64,000 nt of DNA from CAZUXY01 sp964624235 (GCA_964624235.1 CAZUXY010000021.1:5910-69909); one strand, 5' to 3'; positions 8,165-17,455 are shown, counted from the first letter of the stretch. The notes: generated by a model not told the origin, from the sequence alone. Program-made: numbers and translations.

Positions 8165-9687
8165 TGTCTGCAATGGAACGCAACTGGAATATCATCGCGC
8201 CCTTTCATCCCGTTTTCGATCTGGAACGTTGTGATTACAGGAACGGCTGTAATATATGTTCCAGGGAATGTTCCTTCGGGGAAATCGCGATGAAGCCGGA
8301 AAAAGGCGAGGACGGGGTTGTGAGGTATCGGCCGTGGGCGAATCTGGTGGCGTGCGGTTCCTGCCAGCGTTGTGTAAAGATGTGTCCGCAGAACGCGATC
8401 CACATAGAATCCAGGCCCATGTATACCGGACATAATTACTGGACCTTTGAACAAGTGCATAATATCTGGAGACAGTCAGGTGCGAGCGGGGGAGTGCTCC
8501 TGGTGGGAAACGGGGCCACCGGACCACAACGGCGATATTTTGACCATATGATGTTCGATGCATGCCAGGTCACCAATCCTTCCATTGACCCGCTGAGGGA
8601 ACCCATGGAGATCCGCACCTATCTGGGGAAAAAGGCGGACAGGTTCGGCGGCGACGTGGGGCCCCAGCTCAAGCTGGAAGTGCCCATCATGTTCGGAGCG
8701 ATGAGTTTCGGAGCCCTCAATCTCAGGGTACACGAGGCCGAGGCACAAAGCACAAAGGCCGCAGGTACATTCTGGAACACCGGGGAGGGCGGTTTCCACA
8801 AGTCGCTCAGGAAGTATGGTCAGAACACCATTGTACAGGTTGCCTCAGGGCGTTTCGGTGTTTCTGAGGACTATCTCAAATCCGCGGCGGCAGTGGAGAT
8901 CAAGATCGGCCAGGGGGCAAAACCGGGCATTGGGGGGCATCTGCCCGGTGAAAAGGTGTCCACACAGATATCGGAAACACGAATGATACCGGTGGGGAGC
9001 GATGCTCTTTCCCCTGCGCCACATCACGACATATACTCGATCGAAGATCTGCGTCAGCTCATTTATGCGATTAAAGAAGCGACCGAGTATCAGGTCCCTG
9101 TCTCGGTAAAAATCGCCGCCGTGCATAATGTCGCCGCCATAGCCAGTGGCATAGCCCGCGCGGGGGCGGATATAATCACCATAGATGGGTTCAGGGGCGG
9201 AACAGGAGCGACCCCTCTGCAGATCAGACAGAATACCGGTATCCCGGTCGAACTGGCGATCGCCGCGGCGGATCAGAGGCTAAGGGAGGAGGGTATACGC
9301 CAGACCGTGAGTCTTGTCGCCTCGGGCGGTATCCAGTGCTCTTCGGATGTATTGAAGTCTATCTGTCTGGGTGCGGACGCCGTGTATGTCGGCACACCGG
9401 TGCTTATCGCCCTGGGGTGCGGTGTATGCCAGCGCTGCTTCACCGGAAAATGCGCCTACGGCATTACCACCAATCGCCCCGGCCTTGCCGAAAGAATAGA
9501 TGTGGACAGGGCGACGGAAGCGCTGACCAACCTGCTGCACGCGTGGGCCGAAGAAATGAAAGAGCTCATGGGTTCCATGGGCATCAGCACGATAGAATCT
9601 TTACGGGGCAACCGTGACCGATTGAGAGCCGTGGGGCTGACTCATGAGGAAATGAGAATACTCGGTATAAAACACGCAGGAGCATGA
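8164..9687 (+). CDS. Glutamate synthase FMN/iron-sulfur catalytic domain protein (split GltB, part 2)
   Basis: About 507 residues from ATG 8164, which has AGGAGG 7 bases upstream; a GTG at 8161 is the alternative. The first ~85 residues hold two ferredoxin-like cysteine clusters (CNICSREC, CGSCQRCVKMCP). The rest is the FMN-binding TIM barrel: MSFGALN, GEGG, KPGIGGHLPGEKV, GFRGGTGATPL, and CGVCQRCFTGKCAYGI, the iron-sulfur loop of GltB. This subunit makes glutamate from 2-oxoglutarate and channelled ammonia. The extra N-terminal ferredoxin domain is typical of the archaeal-type enzyme and implies electron entry through Fe-S clusters. Confidence 0.92.
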   Translation: MSAMERNWNIIAPFHPVFDLERCDYRNGCNICSRECSFGEIAMKPEKGEDGVVRYRPWANLVACGSCQRCVKMCPQNAIHIESRPMYTGHNYWTFEQVHNIWRQSGASGGVLLVGNGATGPQRRYFDHMMFDACQVTNPSIDPLREPMEIRTYLGKKADRFGGDVGPQLKLEVPIMFGAMSFGALNLRVHEAEAQSTKAAGTFWNTGEGGFHKSLRKYGQNTIVQVASGRFGVSEDYLKSAAAVEIKIGQGAKPGIGGHLPGEKVSTQISETRMIPVGSDALSPAPHHDIYSIEDLRQLIYAIKEATEYQVPVSVKIAAVHNVAAIASGIARAGADIITIDGFRGGTGATPLQIRQNTGIPVELAIAAADQRLREEGIRQTVSLVASGGIQCSSDVLKSICLGADAVYVGTPVLIALGCGVCQRCFTGKCAYGITTNRPGLAERIDVDRATEALTNLLHAWAEEMKELMGSMGISTIESLRGNRDRLRAVGLTHEEMRILGIKHAGA

Positions 9688-9701
9688 GAGGAAGGAAGTA
9701 C

Positions 9702-11858
9702 ATGGCAACGATTGAGGCACAGGGTGTTTATTACCGCATGCTTAACCGCCGGATCAGGGAAAATCTCTCGAGGGGTGATATGGAGATTTTGCTGAACAAT
9801 GTACTCGGACAGAGGTATATCGGAAGCGGACTGAATGCGCATGCAAGGATCATGATCTACGGAACGCCGGGGCAGGACCTCGGTGCCTTCATGAACGGTC
9901 CGGAAATACATGTTTTCGGAAACGCACAGGACGGCGTGGGAAACACCATGAACGCCGGCAAGATTGTTATTCACGGCAAAGCGGGAGAAATCCCCGGACA
10001 TTCCATGAGGGGTGGGAAGCTGTTTATTAAGGGTGATGTTGAGTATCGTGCCGGTATACACATGAAGGAATATCTCACGCAGGTTCCCTGGCTCATAATC
10101 GGGGGTACGGCCAAGGACTATTGCGGTGAGTACATGGCGGGCGGCAGGATTGCAGTGCTCAATCTGGAAAATTCTAACGGGTCACCCGTTGGATACGGTG
10201 TCGGAACCGGTATACATGGAGGGGCCATCTATATCAGGGGAAAAGTTGAACAATATCAACTCGGCCGGGGTGCGGTGTTCTCAGCCATGGAAGAAGATGA
10301 TGTAGAATTCCTTGAAACCGCGCTCGAAGAATACTCCAGGGAACTGGCGGTGGATGTAAGTTTCGATTATCCCAGGGATTTCATGAAGATTACCCGCAAA
10401 GGGCACCGTCCCTTTGAGAAACTCTATACTCCCGGAATAAACATTAAAACCCACAGTCCCATACATTTGAACCTTACACCTCCCTGTGCATTCAATTGTC
10501 CCACGGGTATACCCACACCTGTCTTTTTTAATCTTATCAAAGACGGGAAAATACGGGAGGCCCAGACCCTTATGGATGAGTATACTCCCTTCAGGATGTC
10601 GGTGTGCGGGACCATATGCCCGGCCCTTTGCATGGACGCCTGCAGCCGGGGGCAGATTGACGGTCCCCTCGAGATTCAGAAGCTTGCCCGGGAATATTAT
10701 CCCGATTTCAATCCTGTAATTCAAAAGGGTAAGAAAGGGCAGAGGGTATCTATAGTCGGTGCAGGACCGGCAGGGCTTTCGGCGGCCTGGCAGCTGTCAC
10801 GCAGAGGGTACGATATCACCGTATATGATGCAACCGATGATCTTGGAGGTAAATTGAGGAAAGCCATTCCCAGGGAGAGGCTGGCCGATGATGTGCTGAT
10901 GCGTGATATCACAAGAATAAAATCGCTCCCCATCAGGTTTATCCTCAAAACAAAGGTAGATCGCAGTGTTTTTGAGGAGATCTGCCGGAAAAGCGATGCG
11001 GTAGTGGCGGCGACCGGTGCGCATAATCCCCGGACATTGAATGTTCCCGGCGGTGAAAGAATGCTGTCGGGGCTAAATTTCCTGGTGGACATAAACGAGG
11101 GGAAAGGCATGGACCTTCACGGCAAGGAGGTGGTCATAATCGGTGCCGGCAATGTAGGAATGGACATCGCCTGTGAGTCATGGCGACTCGGTGCAAAACG
11201 TGTAACTGCCGTTGATGTTCAGAAGCCCCTTGCATTTGGGAAAGAGCTGGAAATGGCAAGAAAGCTGGGAACGGAAATACTATGGCCGAGGCACATAGAC
11301 TATATTGACGATCGGCGTATATATTTCAAAGAATCCGGCGAACTGAAAGCTGATATTGTAATTGTGAGCATCGGAGAACTTCCGGCAACCGATTATCTGC
11401 CCGAGACGGTGAGTATAAGCGATAAGGGGTATATAGTCACCGCACCGGATTCATTTCAAAGCACCGACCCGAAAATATTCGCATGCGGGGACCTTGTACG
11501 GCCAGGCCTGGTTACCGATGCGGTGGGCAGCGGCCGAATGGCGGCAATGCAGATACATGCGTTGTTTTCGGGTTCTGAATTTGTTTTTCCCGAGAAGCAC
11601 CTAGTACCCCGAAGAAGGATCAATACGGTTTATTTCGGCAGTGAACCCAGGGAGATAGATCGATGTATCAGCTGCGGTACCTGTATTTTCTGCGATAAGT
11701 GTGTAGAGTCCTGCCCTCAGGGCGCGCTCTTTCGCAATGGGGAAATGTTCACCATCGATACCGATAAATGTACCGGATGTTACACGTGCGTCAATGTTTG
11801 TCCGAGAGGAGCGATTCAGGGTGTAGACATCACGGAGGGGGTCGTGGGAAAAGTGTAA
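9702..11858 (+). CDS. Fused glutamate synthase GXGXG domain + GltD-like flavoprotein + ferredoxin
   Basis: About 718 residues from ATG 9702, chosen because GGAAGGAAG precedes it at good distance; ATG 9684 is in frame but its AGGAG is too close. Residues 1-245 are the GXGXG beta-helix of GltB (repeated gly-rich turns, MNGPEIHVFGNAQDGVGNTMN). About 260-315 carry GltD-type cysteines (CAFNCPTG, CGTICPALCMDAC). Two Rossmann motifs, VGAGPAGLSAAW near 350 and IGAGNVGMDIA near 478, bind FAD and NAD(P)H. The last 65 residues form a 2[4Fe-4S] ferredoxin (CISCGTCIFCDKC, CTGCYTCVNVCP). This joins the third part of GltB with the small subunit, so one polypeptide both feeds electrons and caps the synthase. 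The order suits co-folding with the two upstream products. Confidence 0.9.
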   Translation: MATIEAQGVYYRMLNRRIRENLSRGDMEILLNNVLGQRYIGSGLNAHARIMIYGTPGQDLGAFMNGPEIHVFGNAQDGVGNTMNAGKIVIHGKAGEIPGHSMRGGKLFIKGDVEYRAGIHMKEYLTQVPWLIIGGTAKDYCGEYMAGGRIAVLNLENSNGSPVGYGVGTGIHGGAIYIRGKVEQYQLGRGAVFSAMEEDDVEFLETALEEYSRELAVDVSFDYPRDFMKITRKGHRPFEKLYTPGINIKTHSPIHLNLTPPCAFNCPTGIPTPVFFNLIKDGKIREAQTLMDEYTPFRMSVCGTICPALCMDACSRGQIDGPLEIQKLAREYYPDFNPVIQKGKKGQRVSIVGAGPAGLSAAWQLSRRGYDITVYDATDDLGGKLRKAIPRERLADDVLMRDITRIKSLPIRFILKTKVDRSVFEEICRKSDAVVAATGAHNPRTLNVPGGERMLSGLNFLVDINEGKGMDLHGKEVVIIGAGNVGMDIACESWRLGAKRVTAVDVQKPLAFGKELEMARKLGTEILWPRHIDYIDDRRIYFKESGELKADIVIVSIGELPATDYLPETVSISDKGYIVTAPDSFQSTDPKIFACGDLVRPGLVTDAVGSGRMAAMQIHALFSGSEFVFPEKHLVPRRRINTVYFGSEPREIDRCISCGTCIFCDKCVESCPQGALFRNGEMFTIDTDKCTGCYTCVNVCPRGAIQGVDITEGVVGKV

Positions 11859-11864
11859 TATAAA

Positions 11865-11894
11865 AAACCCCGTTGGAGTCATCCTTCGGGGTTT
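11865..11894. terminator. Bidirectional terminator, glt / GntR gene
   Basis: AAACCCCG (11865-11872) pairs with CGGGGTTT (11887-11894) around a 14-base loop, flanked by A-run on the left and T-rich sequence on the right, between convergent genes. Confidence 0.75.
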
Positions 11895-11946
11895 GTTCAC
11901 GTCGGAAGAATAATCTGCTGCTGTGTTTTTGGAAAAGAAGGACGGT

Positions 11947-12702
11947 TTATTTTTCCCTTAAAACTTTCTTCATGCTTTTTTCTATATATTCGATGTGCTG
12001 AATAACCTGTTTACGGGCCAGCGCCGGGTCCCTTTCTTCTATGGCCGATATTACTTTTAGATGATGACTGAATATTGCCCGGGAGCTTCCTTTGACCCTT
12101 GTGAGCTTTTCCCTGCTGTAGGGCAGTGCGCCGCGGATAATTGATGAAATGGATTTCAGCAGATGAGAAAATATGGTATTGTTGGTGGCATCATAGATGT
12201 TGTTATAAAACTCGGCGTACAGTTTTCCTCCTTCCCTGGTAAAAACCAGCATGTCTATGCCCACTTTTTCTGCCTGTTCCTTGAAGGTTTTGATCTTCCT
12301 AAGCTGTTTTTCCGAGCATGTTTCCGCAGCCATGGCCGCGGCCTCTGAATCAATAATCTTCCGCACCGCCAGGAGTTCCCAGATTTTTTTATGGTCTACC
12401 GAAATGAGTCCTTCAATCGGAGAGATCAGTGCGTTGTCGACGACTGATTTCACGTATTTGCCTTTGCGGCCATGCGACTCGATAAAACCCCTGGCTTCAA
12501 GTAATTTCATTGCTTCCCTGAGAGATATACGGCTGATTCCAAATCGCCTGGTCATTTCCAGTTCGGACGGCAGCCGGTCACCCGGTTTGAGTACCCCGGT
12601 GGAAATGAGCTCAACGACCTGGCTCACCACCATGCTGGGTATATCAGGTGCTTTTTCAATTCTGTTTATCGTGATATCGATGCTTTTGGATTTTCTCTCC
12701 AT
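11947..12702 (-). CDS. GntR-family (FadR subfamily) transcriptional regulator
   Basis: 251 residues. A GntR winged helix occupies about 20-90 (LISTGVLKPGDRLPSELEMT, FGISRISLREAMKLLEARGFIE). The C-terminal all-helical FCD ligand domain follows, with the usual EAAAMAAE and FYNNIYDATNN region. Such proteins are dimeric, metabolite-responsive repressors or activators, often of organic-acid or amino-acid metabolism. It converges on the glt operon; its target cannot be read from position. The promoter region upstream is long and AT-rich with an inverted repeat pair (12910-12921 and 13034-13045). Confidence 0.88.
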   Translation of the reverse strand: MERKSKSIDITINRIEKAPDIPSMVVSQVVELISTGVLKPGDRLPSELEMTRRFGISRISLREAMKLLEARGFIESHGRKGKYVKSVVDNALISPIEGLISVDHKKIWELLAVRKIIDSEAAAMAAETCSEKQLRKIKTFKEQAEKVGIDMLVFTREGGKLYAEFYNNIYDATNNTIFSHLLKSISSIIRGALPYSREKLTRVKGSSRAIFSHHLKVISAIEERDPALARKQVIQHIEYIEKSMKKVLREK

Positions 12703-13293
12703 TTCGGTTCCGTCTCCACTTGAGTTTGTTATCTAATCTACAATAGCTCAGGGTTCTGCACTTATCCAAATAAATCATTCTCGTTCAGGGTACGTGATTC
12801 AAATGTAAGACAAAAAACATAACAGATGAAGATTTTGTTATTAGATAGTATGTCAATTGTTTTTTATATAAAAAAATTTGTATTTTTTTCTTTATGAAAT
12901 GTTGGTTTATATATTACAATACGGCTGAATATATAGAAATACGTTACCCTTTTAACAGGATGATTTAATCGCAATTCATTCTCCTTGAAAATTATCTGAT
13001 TTGTAAATCCGGAGGAAGGGGAGAAAGCGATTATATTGTAATATAATATAAATATTTATATGTCAACAATAAAATAATGGGGTTTTCATGAATAAAATCC
13101 ACCTTTGCTGGAGTATGCAGCGGAAAGCCGTACCAAGACACTACCCACGTGTTTTATATAAAATATTTGACAAAACCCGTCTTTTATTAATAGGATAAAG
13201 GTCACTTGGAAGATAGAATATGACATGTGGTGCAAAAAGGAATTCTGCATCGGGTGATCCAGCATCCTTATATGGTGACATGGAGGGAGTTTT
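12703..13293. other. Long AT-rich divergent control region
   Basis: 591 bases between the GntR gene (minus) and the secreted-protein gene (plus), strongly AT-rich from about 12830 to 13080. TATATTACAATA at 12910-12921 has its exact reverse complement at 13034-13045. A promoter for the rightward gene is at 13167-13196. No reading frame of interest. Confidence 0.45.
13167..13196 (+). promoter_or_regulatory. Promoter of the secreted-protein gene
   Basis: TTGACA (13167-13172), 18-base spacer, TAGGAT (13191-13196). The gene starts ~90 bases further on. Confidence 0.5.
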
Positions 13294-14184
13294 ATGAGGT
13301 TAAACGTGAAGCTGTTATCAGTATTTTTATGTTTGATGATTATTGGGATATTGTGTGTGCCGCTGGCATTTTCGAAGGATGTTGAGTTTCTAAACATCGA
13401 GATAGAAAAAGTTTCCCGTTACTATGAAGATCGTATTGCGTACCTGCATGTTGAAAAAGGGGTGTCTCCCAACCTTGATAATTCCATCGCGAGTCTGCTC
13501 ATAATCAAAGATAAAAAGATTTATCTCCTCCAGGACGGATATGAAAATCCTAAGGATGTACAAACGAAGATTCTGATCGCGAACACGGAAAACCGGCTTC
13601 TGGGTGAAATCTGGACGAATAAGATAAATGGAAAACCCGATTATATACGACTGACAGAAAGAAGAGTGGAATTGCTCAAGAATTTCGATGAAGAATTTGT
13701 CTCAAAAAACTTTGGTAATTTTTACACCTCGGTAAGGAACGCGTTTCTCCAGAAACATGTGAAAATATTCAAACAACTTATGATCGACCGGAAAGAATCG
13801 GGCCTAGTAGTGGAGAGAAATCCCGTTCCCAAGCCTACCTATGTGGGCGCTCCAACCGATACCAAGTATTCGATTACCGTTGTGGGAAAGACAATTGATG
13901 AAAAACTCTACTATGCCGAGGATGCCGATGGGGACGGTATCACGGAAACTTTTTATGTCAACAGTGCGGACGGCTTCAACTGGGGATACAAGTCGGGACC
14001 CAATATCATCCTGATTCTTAACAATAAAGATGAAGCGGTGAAACAGATAGTCGGTGAATTGGCAAAAGGCGCGTATTACGGAACTCCAGAAGAAGAAAAG
14101 CAGATACTGGATACATTCCCCAAAGATGCTGAGATTATACAGAAGTTCGAACTGGAAAAAGCTGCTTCAGCAGGAAACAAGTAA
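13294..14184 (+). CDS. Secreted protein of unknown function with calcium-type DxDxDG motif
   Basis: 296 residues with a clear signal peptide (positively charged start, hydrophobic LLSVFLCLMIIGILCVPLA, likely cut near FSK). I do not recognise the family. The first half is mixed alpha/beta with KIYLLQDGYEN and LGEIWTN segments; about residue 209 there is DADGDGITETFY, a loop like those binding calcium in dockerin or thrombospondin type 3 repeats. The C-terminus is charged and helical. GGAGG stands at 13282-13286. It is monocistronic, with its own promoter and a shared terminator at 14203-14236. Probably periplasmic. Confidence 0.8.
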   Translation: MRLNVKLLSVFLCLMIIGILCVPLAFSKDVEFLNIEIEKVSRYYEDRIAYLHVEKGVSPNLDNSIASLLIIKDKKIYLLQDGYENPKDVQTKILIANTENRLLGEIWTNKINGKPDYIRLTERRVELLKNFDEEFVSKNFGNFYTSVRNAFLQKHVKIFKQLMIDRKESGLVVERNPVPKPTYVGAPTDTKYSITVVGKTIDEKLYYAEDADGDGITETFYVNSADGFNWGYKSGPNIILILNNKDEAVKQIVGELAKGAYYGTPEEEKQILDTFPKDAEIIQKFELEKAASAGNK

Positions 14185-14202
14185 TTATCAGTGCAGCATA
14201 AT

Positions 14203-14236
14203 AAAAAACCCGCCCGCTTCAGGGGCGGGTTTTTTT
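14203..14236. terminator. Bidirectional terminator overlapping the end of the PHP gene
   Basis: CCCGCCC-type stem (14209-14215 with 14223-14229) with A6 on one side and T7 on the other, so it can act in both directions. The last codons of the minus-strand PHP gene lie inside it. Confidence 0.85.
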
Positions 14237-15115
14237 ATTATTTTGGTCAGCCTTAACTAATGCGGAAAAATATTCATAACCATTGCCGGTTATACCCCCT
14301 ATACTTACCAGGGGTTTGGACGTGGGTCCGTGATAGTCGGATCCGACGGTAACGAGCAGTTGCTTTTCGTGTGCATACGCAAGGTAAAACCTGTTTTCAT
14401 CGTCATCATGATAACTGGATATCGCTTCGATACCCTGAATTCCATAGCCGGTTATAACATCCAGCCATCTGCGGTCGGTGACGAATTTCGGATGTGCGAG
14501 TACCGGGATACCCCCGACATTCTTGATTGCCTGTATTCCCTCACTGGTTTCGATTGATTCAAATGGAACATACGCGGGTCCGTTTTCCGTAAAATACTCG
14601 CGATAGAAGTACCTCAGACGGTTGTCTTTTTTATGCCCATGAAAATATTCATGTAACCGCCGGTCATGCCGGTTGGACTCGTTGTCGAACACCTCCAGCA
14701 TTATCGAAGTCGCTGTCGGGGCTCTTCCGGCGGCCATTTCCCATATTCTTTCATCATTGAGGGTAAAACCCGCTTCACGAAGCGCGACAATTCTTTTTTC
14801 TGCTACAGAAAACCTGCATTTTTGAATATAGGTCAGTAAATCCAGAAATGTGCGGTCTGTATGGTCGATGAAATACCCCAGGATATGCTGTTGCGAGCCA
14901 TCTGGAACGAATACCGTGCTTAGCTCCACACCGGGAATGTATTCGATAGCCCGTTTTTCACTTAACGCATCGTTCACCGATTCAACGGAATCATGGTCGG
15001 TAATGGATATTCCTGAAAGATCTGCTTTTTCCGCAAGACTGAAAATCTGGTTTACCGAATAATCTCCGTCTTCACTGTATGAAGAATGAATATGGAGATC
15101 AATGGTCTTCACCAT
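14219..15115 (-). CDS. PHP-domain metal-dependent phosphoesterase
   Basis: 298 residues. The start DLHIHSSYSEDG, then ITDHDSV, GVELST, VLAHPKF and VGSDYHGP are the metal-binding motifs of the PHP fold, here closest to TrpH/YciV-type nucleoside 3',5'-bisphosphate phosphatases or 5'-3' exoribonuclease-like RNase AM. It would cut a phosphate monoester with bound divalent metals in the cytoplasm. The gene begins 42 bases after the peptidase gene on the same strand, so an operon is likely. Its final codons run into the terminator stem. Confidence 0.87.
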   Translation of the reverse strand: MVKTIDLHIHSSYSEDGDYSVNQIFSLAEKADLSGISITDHDSVESVNDALSEKRAIEYIPGVELSTVFVPDGSQQHILGYFIDHTDRTFLDLLTYIQKCRFSVAEKRIVALREAGFTLNDERIWEMAAGRAPTATSIMLEVFDNESNRHDRRLHEYFHGHKKDNRLRYFYREYFTENGPAYVPFESIETSEGIQAIKNVGGIPVLAHPKFVTDRRWLDVITGYGIQGIEAISSYHDDDENRFYLAYAHEKQLLVTVGSDYHGPTSKPLVSIGGITGNGYEYFSALVKADQNNKKTRP

Positions 15116-15157
15116 CTAGCTAGCGCGCCTTTGCAAAGAGCTTTGATGGCAGATACA

Positions 15158-15895
15158 TCATTTCCAGTTTTTCATGGCAGGCGGCATTTTTATATCTTTT
15201 TTGGCAGGAAGGAAATCCAGCGGGTCCAGCGGTACATCCAGGCAGCGGATTTCAAAATGGAGATGATTCCCTGTGGAATTGCCGGTGCTTCCAACAAATG
15301 AAATGACCTGACCTTTTCTTACGAATTCGCCCTTTTGGACCAAGTTCGCGGCGTTATGTGAATAGCGGGTAATGAAATTATTACGATGTTCCAGTTCCAC
15401 CGTGTTGCCGTAACCGCTCATATATCCCGAATAAATAACCCTTCCCCCCATGGATGCACGAATCGCCGTTCCCCGCGGAGCGGGTATGTCGACCCCGGTG
15501 TGGAACCGTTTTCCCCTGAATCCGAGAACGGAAGAAATATTGGTGACATCCTGGATAGGCCACAGAAATTCATCTTCCGCGCTCTGAATTGATGAACGGG
15601 AAATACCGCGGGATTTCAGCAGTTCAAGAAAACGGTCGGAATAGGGGATAAACAGATATTTACCGACGGCTGATGCATTGCTCCTGATGGAGTTGAAGGA
15701 AGTGATTTCTTTAATCGATATGGAATAATTCCTGCATGCCGAGGTCAGTGTTCCAGGGGAGTTGATGAACATCCATTTACCCAGGCGCCCTTTATATTCC
15801 TGAATATCAGGATTATCGATGAAAATGTTTTCTTTTGCATCGGAAAAACCGGTAAAAATAAAAAACATCAGCAGAAGAACACACACTTTTTTCAT
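15158..15895 (-). CDS. M23-family peptidoglycan endopeptidase (secreted)
   Basis: 245 residues with signal peptide MKKVCVLLLMFFIFTGFSDA. About 30-95 resembles a LysM-like substrate-binding module (TLTSACRNYSISIKEI, ...YLFIPYS). The M23 lysostaphin-type domain follows with its zinc ligands: HTGVDIPAPRGT, then VELEHRNNFITRYSHN and HLHFEIR. It would cleave peptide cross-links or bind and regulate amidases (the EnvC/NlpD role depends on lost ligands; here the HxxxD and HxH motifs look intact). Works in the periplasm. Confidence 0.9.
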   Translation of the reverse strand: MKKVCVLLLMFFIFTGFSDAKENIFIDNPDIQEYKGRLGKWMFINSPGTLTSACRNYSISIKEITSFNSIRSNASAVGKYLFIPYSDRFLELLKSRGISRSSIQSAEDEFLWPIQDVTNISSVLGFRGKRFHTGVDIPAPRGTAIRASMGGRVIYSGYMSGYGNTVELEHRNNFITRYSHNAANLVQKGEFVRKGQVISFVGSTGNSTGNHLHFEIRCLDVPLDPLDFLPAKKDIKMPPAMKNWK

Positions 15896-16534
15896 ATTAA
15901 CCTTTTACACGAAAAAGCTGCGGCACCGACATGATTAGAACCTGTAATAAACGTCCCTCCGTCAAACGCCGTATTATCCTATGCGCGGTTTTTGTAAGTA
16001 CAGGATCCACTAAAAACAATCTAATTGAACTTCTGTTGCATACCCTTCGGTATACTTACCCATTTCTTTATATATCGGGCGTTTGTACAAGGACGGTATG
16101 CAAGAATGATTATTTTTGTTCCAGGAATCTATCTGCTCTCCGGGAATACTGATATTTCCAGGAGCCGGTCACCCTTTCTGTGATTGAATTTCCGAATTTG
16201 CAGGTACTATGGATGGGTGTAACCTCTTAATAAAAGTGTAGTAATAAGGATGAACAGTGCATCAGGACGATATTATTGAATTTGTATTGCAAAGTACCTT
16301 TATTGTCAATAAAAAAAGGGATATCATGAAAATGTGCTATAGTATTGAAAAGAGCATTCAAGAGTATTTTGTTAAAAATCCATAGATTATTCATATTGTC
16401 TTAACATAAGAATCCCTACAATCAACTCTACGTTATTCATTCTTCATCGACAGATCGAGAAACAACGTTGAAAATCTCCGGGTTTCTTCACGCCAGGACG
16501 GAGTAACCCTATTACACGTTAATGCAGGAGCGCC
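15896..16534. other. Intergenic region, M23 peptidase / metallophosphoesterase
   Basis: 639 bases between divergent genes. The only translation-like signal is a 19-codon frame (16326-16385) after AAAGGG, which could be a leader peptide or chance. No RNA gene or repeat is evident. Confidence 0.35.
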
Positions 16535-17245
16535 ATGAAGATTGCAGTAATCTCCGATACACATCTCGGGAGGGGTGATGAGAGTGATCATTTCGGCAAC
16601 GAGGACGGACGTTTCCTGAAATTTCTCGATTTTCTTGAATCCGAATTCGAACAGATCGTACTCCTGGGGGATATTTTTGAAACCATCACGAGTCCGAAAT
16701 ACGGGGCTAAAAAAGAAGAATTGCGGTCCTGCTTCTACGCTCACTATGACATCTCACGCAGGTTTTTTGAATCGACGCAGTACCGGTATATCCATGGAAA
16801 TCATGACCTGATTGCGGCAAAAGTAATGGGCGCACCTGGTGAATATGCCATCAATATCGATGGACTGAGAATACTTTTTACCCACGGTCATTTATATGAT
16901 TTTCTGGTTTGTCAGTTTCGCCTGCTTGCCGAATTCATTGTATGGTTGGGAGGCCATTTAAACCGGATCGGTCTGGGTATGGTGTATGATTACTTCGCGG
17001 CGATGGACAACGGTTTTTTAGAACCATCCAAGCACGCACGGCGGTGCAAGTTTCAGGAATGGGCCCTGGATATGGCGTATACACGCGATGCGGACCTAAT
17101 AGTAACAGGCCACACCCACCATGGACGATGCATAATCCACGGAGAGAAAGTTTTCATGAACAGTGGAACATGCATTAATGGAAACTTCCAGTTTCTTTCT
17201 ATTGATACGCATGCGGCGGAATTTGCTTATCACCAATCATGGTAA
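16535..17245 (+). CDS. Calcineurin-like metallophosphoesterase (LpxH-like)
   Basis: 236 residues with all five blocks of the fold: ISDTHLG near the N-terminus, LLGDIFE, HGNHD, THGH and TGHTHH. The two-metal site should be complete. LpxH-type UDP-2,3-diacylglucosamine pyrophosphatases share this architecture and length, and other spirochaetes with lipopolysaccharide need this step, but the general phosphoesterase call is safer. AGGAG precedes the ATG. It stands alone, convergent with the glycosyltransferase gene. Confidence 0.85.
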   Translation: MKIAVISDTHLGRGDESDHFGNEDGRFLKFLDFLESEFEQIVLLGDIFETITSPKYGAKKEELRSCFYAHYDISRRFFESTQYRYIHGNHDLIAAKVMGAPGEYAINIDGLRILFTHGHLYDFLVCQFRLLAEFIVWLGGHLNRIGLGMVYDYFAAMDNGFLEPSKHARRCKFQEWALDMAYTRDADLIVTGHTHHGRCIIHGEKVFMNSGTCINGNFQFLSIDTHAAEFAYHQSW

Positions 17246-17388
17246 CCCCCTTACAATGTTGTTAACGGACTGAAGAATGATTCCGGTTCCATTTTAATAA
17301 AGTAATAACGAACCCGCGGGTAGTATTCATCGGGGGGTAGCATCTGCCGGGAAAATCCAGGTTTAACATGAATCACACAACAGAACAA

Positions 17389-17413
17389 AACCCGGCCTTT
17401 AAGAGACCGGGTT
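17389..17413 (-). terminator. Terminator of the glycosyltransferase gene
   Basis: AACCCGG/CCGGGTT stem with 11-base loop; on the minus strand it is followed by TTTTGTT. It lies 43 bases past the glycosyltransferase stop. Confidence 0.65.
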
Positions 17414-17455
17414 CAGGGTGGGGGCTCACAAAACCAGCTATATCGGGTGCGTAGG

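Noticed and set aside
12760..13080. AT-rich segment as a prophage edge or mobile element
   Set aside because: There are no integrase, transposase, direct repeats or tRNA target. It is better read as a control region.
15931..16152. A 73-codon frame in the M23-metallophosphoesterase gap
   Set aside because: No site, no domain, and composition of noise.
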